Assembly: GCA_017934745.1 (NCBI GenBank)
Contig: JAGBIY010000064.1
Span: 1-64,000, forward strand
From: Treponema sp.
GTDB lineage: Bacteria; Spirochaetota; Spirochaetia; Treponematales; Treponemataceae
Direction: 5' to 3'
Length of the DNA stretch: 64,000 nt
Below the pieces are notes generated by a model. The model had not been told where the DNA came from and made no database searches. It saw only the letters and a list, made by a program, of their open reading frames with translations. Position numbers and translations under genes: made by a program. Below are positions 62,371-64,000 of the stretch, one piece after another. Position 1 is the stretch's first letter, and each line of letters starts with the position of its first letter.

Positions 62371-63797
62371 TTTGCCCCCTGCATGGCCTGCACAGGCCGT
62401 ATCTTCAACGCCGTCACGACAGGATAGACCCATGCCACCAGTCCTATGAAGACGGACAGCAAGAAAGACCAAAACAAATTTGAGAATTTCAGCTGGGTGA
62501 CAAGTTTTTCGCCTCCGAAAAGCTGGACAAGGAAACTGTTCCCGATGGAAATCTCGGCCGCGCTGACACAGACGGAGAGGACAGAGCCGAGGACGCAGCC
62601 GAGGACGCCGGCCGTTATGGCCATCATGAGGGTCTCCGCCATGCACTCGACCGAGATGTATCTCTTGTTCGCCCCAATGGCGCGCATCGTACCTATCTCC
62701 CTTATCCTGTCAAGGACGTTTATGACGAGAGTGTTGTTTATGACGATGAATCCCGCGAACAGGATTATCATGATTCCGAAATTCAAAATTAGGCGCAGGA
62801 TGAACAGGTAGAAAGCGGTGCTGCCGGCGGAGCTTCTCCATCCGACGGCCTCGACGTCCCACCCCTTCTCTTTGAAGGTCCTGTTGAGACGCTTTATTGT
62901 GGAATTCGTCTCTTTTGAATCATGAAGCTTGCAGACCAAAAAATTCCAGGAGGTGCTCTCGGAATAAGACTTCATTATCGCCTCCACCTCCTCGGAAGAG
63001 ACGGACACGACATCCTCGACGACAGTCTCCGACAAGTCGCTCGCGTCCCCGAACATGTCGTCCAAATCGGCGAAATCGTCAAGGAATTCCTCTTTTTCGT
63101 CGGACAGTTGGACGGAATCGGACGAAGCCATGTCGGAGATGTCGAATAGGGAACGGACGGTCTCTGGATTCACGAGCACGATTTTTTCCATGACGGAATT
63201 CTCGACGGAATAATGGTAGATGCCGGTGACGGGAACGGCCCTCACGCGGGAAGACAGCCCCGCGTCGACCACGAATTCTATCTGGTCGCCGAGCGAGACT
63301 CCAAGTTTGTCGGCGTAGTCGCGCGTTATCATCGCCCCCTTCGCGCCGGAAGCCCACGCGCCGCCCTCCTCCATTATTATGGAAGACATCGACGAAAGAT
63401 ATTCGGAAGCCTGGACACCGAACACATACACGACATAGTTCCTGTCCTCCGTGTGGAGCACCGTGCGCCCCGAAAGCTGTGGAAGAGCCGCCGAAACTGA
63501 GCTGTCGGAAGAAACGCAGCCGAGCACGTCCTTGAACGGGAACAGAGTCGGATTCTTGGAAAGTTTTCCGGTGACAGGAGTCTCGTCCCCGAAAAGGCTC
63601 AGCGAGTTCTTGTTCTTCGGGCGAACAACGACGTCCCCGGTGAAACTGTTCCTGAAAGTCTCCTCGACACCGTTCTCCGTACTGTCGAACACGGCATTGG
63701 TGGCGACGAGAAGCATTATAGAAAAAGCGACAAAAAGGATTATAACGAAAGAACTTTTTTTCGATATGACATTTTTCCAAGCGAGATGCAACAACAT
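62367..63797 (-). CDS. ABC transporter permease, LolC/E-MacB type (first)
   Basis: 476 residues from ATG; a TTG at 63815 with a weak AGG upstream is an alternative. The topology matches the second permease: a helix (FVIILFVAFSIMLLVATNAV), a large periplasmic domain and three FtsX helices, with RIREIGTMRAIGANKRYISV as the coupling loop. The periplasmic domain carries an acidic insert near 240-258 (FADLDDMFGDASDLSET) that resembles the acidic N-terminus of the outer-membrane protein encoded downstream. Confidence 0.93.
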   Translation of the reverse strand: MLLHLAWKNVISKKSSFVIILFVAFSIMLLVATNAVFDSTENGVEETFRNSFTGDVVVRPKNKNSLSLFGDETPVTGKLSKNPTLFPFKDVLGCVSSDSSVSAALPQLSGRTVLHTEDRNYVVYVFGVQASEYLSSMSSIIMEEGGAWASGAKGAMITRDYADKLGVSLGDQIEFVVDAGLSSRVRAVPVTGIYHYSVENSVMEKIVLVNPETVRSLFDISDMASSDSVQLSDEKEEFLDDFADLDDMFGDASDLSETVVEDVVSVSSEEVEAIMKSYSESTSWNFLVCKLHDSKETNSTIKRLNRTFKEKGWDVEAVGWRSSAGSTAFYLFILRLILNFGIMIILFAGFIVINNTLVINVLDRIREIGTMRAIGANKRYISVECMAETLMMAITAGVLGCVLGSVLSVCVSAAEISIGNSFLVQLFGGEKLVTQLKFSNLFWSFLLSVFIGLVAWVYPVVTALKIRPVQAMQGAK

Positions 63798-63873
63798 AGT
63801 ATTCAAGTTTATCAAAAAAGAAACCTGCTAGCAATGTTGGAGCGCCGCGCATAAACTACAATGAAAAGGGATA

Positions 63874-64000
63874 TCACTTGAACACCTTGTGCCAAAGCCA
63901 CGCGCATGCGCCGTAAAGGGTGCGGTGTCGAGTGTTGAGGATGAGGCCGTGGAGTTCAGCGAGTTTCTCCCGCTGGGTGCGAAGCTCATTCTGTGATTCA
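63874..64000 (-). CDS. 3' end of a gene cut by the window edge
   Basis: An open minus-strand frame enters at the right edge and ends with TGA. It gives 41 residues, charged then aromatic (ESQNELRTQREKLAELHG, then LYGACAWLWHKVFK). It looks like a helical C-terminus. Product unknown. It is about 75 bases upstream of the permease pair and could be cotranscribed. Confidence 0.55.
   Translation of the reverse strand, partial: ESQNELRTQREKLAELHGLILNTRHRTLYGACAWLWHKVFK

Noticed and set aside
61084..62646. 520-residue frame for the second permease
   Set aside because: The first 92 residues read the upstream permease gene in another frame; the ATGA overlap at 62367-62370 marks the start.
1..64000. 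tRNA, rRNA, riboswitch or insertion-sequence features
   Set aside because: No tRNA-like cloverleaf, rRNA block, known riboswitch core or transposase with terminal repeats was recognised by eye; a tRNAscan/Infernal run would settle it.

Overview
The window looks like chromosomal DNA of a Treponema-type spirochaete with mid-range G+C. That call is an inference from gene content: SPII-type lipoproteins, FecR-domain and PilZ proteins, a class III cyclase, an outer-membrane beta-barrel repertoire, an alpha-2-macroglobulin/pbpC pair, and Rnf-like and Lol-like operons in a Treponema-style arrangement. I see no rRNA, tRNA, CRISPR array or insertion sequence. Nearly every base is coding, and no stretch over 300 bases lacks a gene.

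Left edge (1-2.0 kb): an integron integrase (intI) on the minus strand. Downstream of its stop lie a good sigma70-type promoter, a GTTRRRY core site and the first codons of a secreted protein in the same orientation. This fits an inverted integron of the kind reported for Treponema denticola, with the cassette array continuing off the left end. 2-13.3 kb (minus): a signalling and envelope block read as chemoreceptor, adenylate cyclase, FecR/fibronectin-like protein, outer-membrane barrel, then a parallel beta-helix lipoprotein. 13.4-19.9 kb: a DNA glycosylase, a 23/24-bp tandem repeat, a MATE exporter, an exported UGSC-type protein preceded by a small Cys-containing ORF, an AT-rich lipoprotein, a chemoreceptor gene remnant and a Na+ symporter. 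20-31.9 kb: alpha-2-macroglobulin and pbpC, a CNNM/CorC protein, a 2H phosphoesterase and small envelope proteins.

31.9-43.2 kb (minus): a likely operon running from a DUF212 protein and a membrane protein through rnfC-D-G-E-A-B to a GH57-like protein and metG. It is the most unusual locus here. Overall homology to Rnf is clear in each subunit, but most known redox signatures are gone: the NADH/FMN motif of RnfC, the flavinylated Thr of RnfD, the flavinylation motif of RnfG, the membrane [2Fe-2S] cysteines of RnfA, and one ferredoxin Cys of RnfB. The GH57-like protein has also lost its catalytic residues.

43.3-64 kb: housekeeping genes (RluA-family enzymes, a P-loop protein, pcnB, purC, glgA, an aminotransferase), then a compact operon comEC-rsmA-yggS-membrane protein-rluD-rluA-like, a PilZ protein, and a Lol/MacB-like set (two permeases, a LolA-like protein, an outer-membrane protein, and a convergent ATPase). 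Several genes have good promoters only 7-9 bases before a start codon with no Shine-Dalgarno sequence, which suggests leaderless mRNAs.
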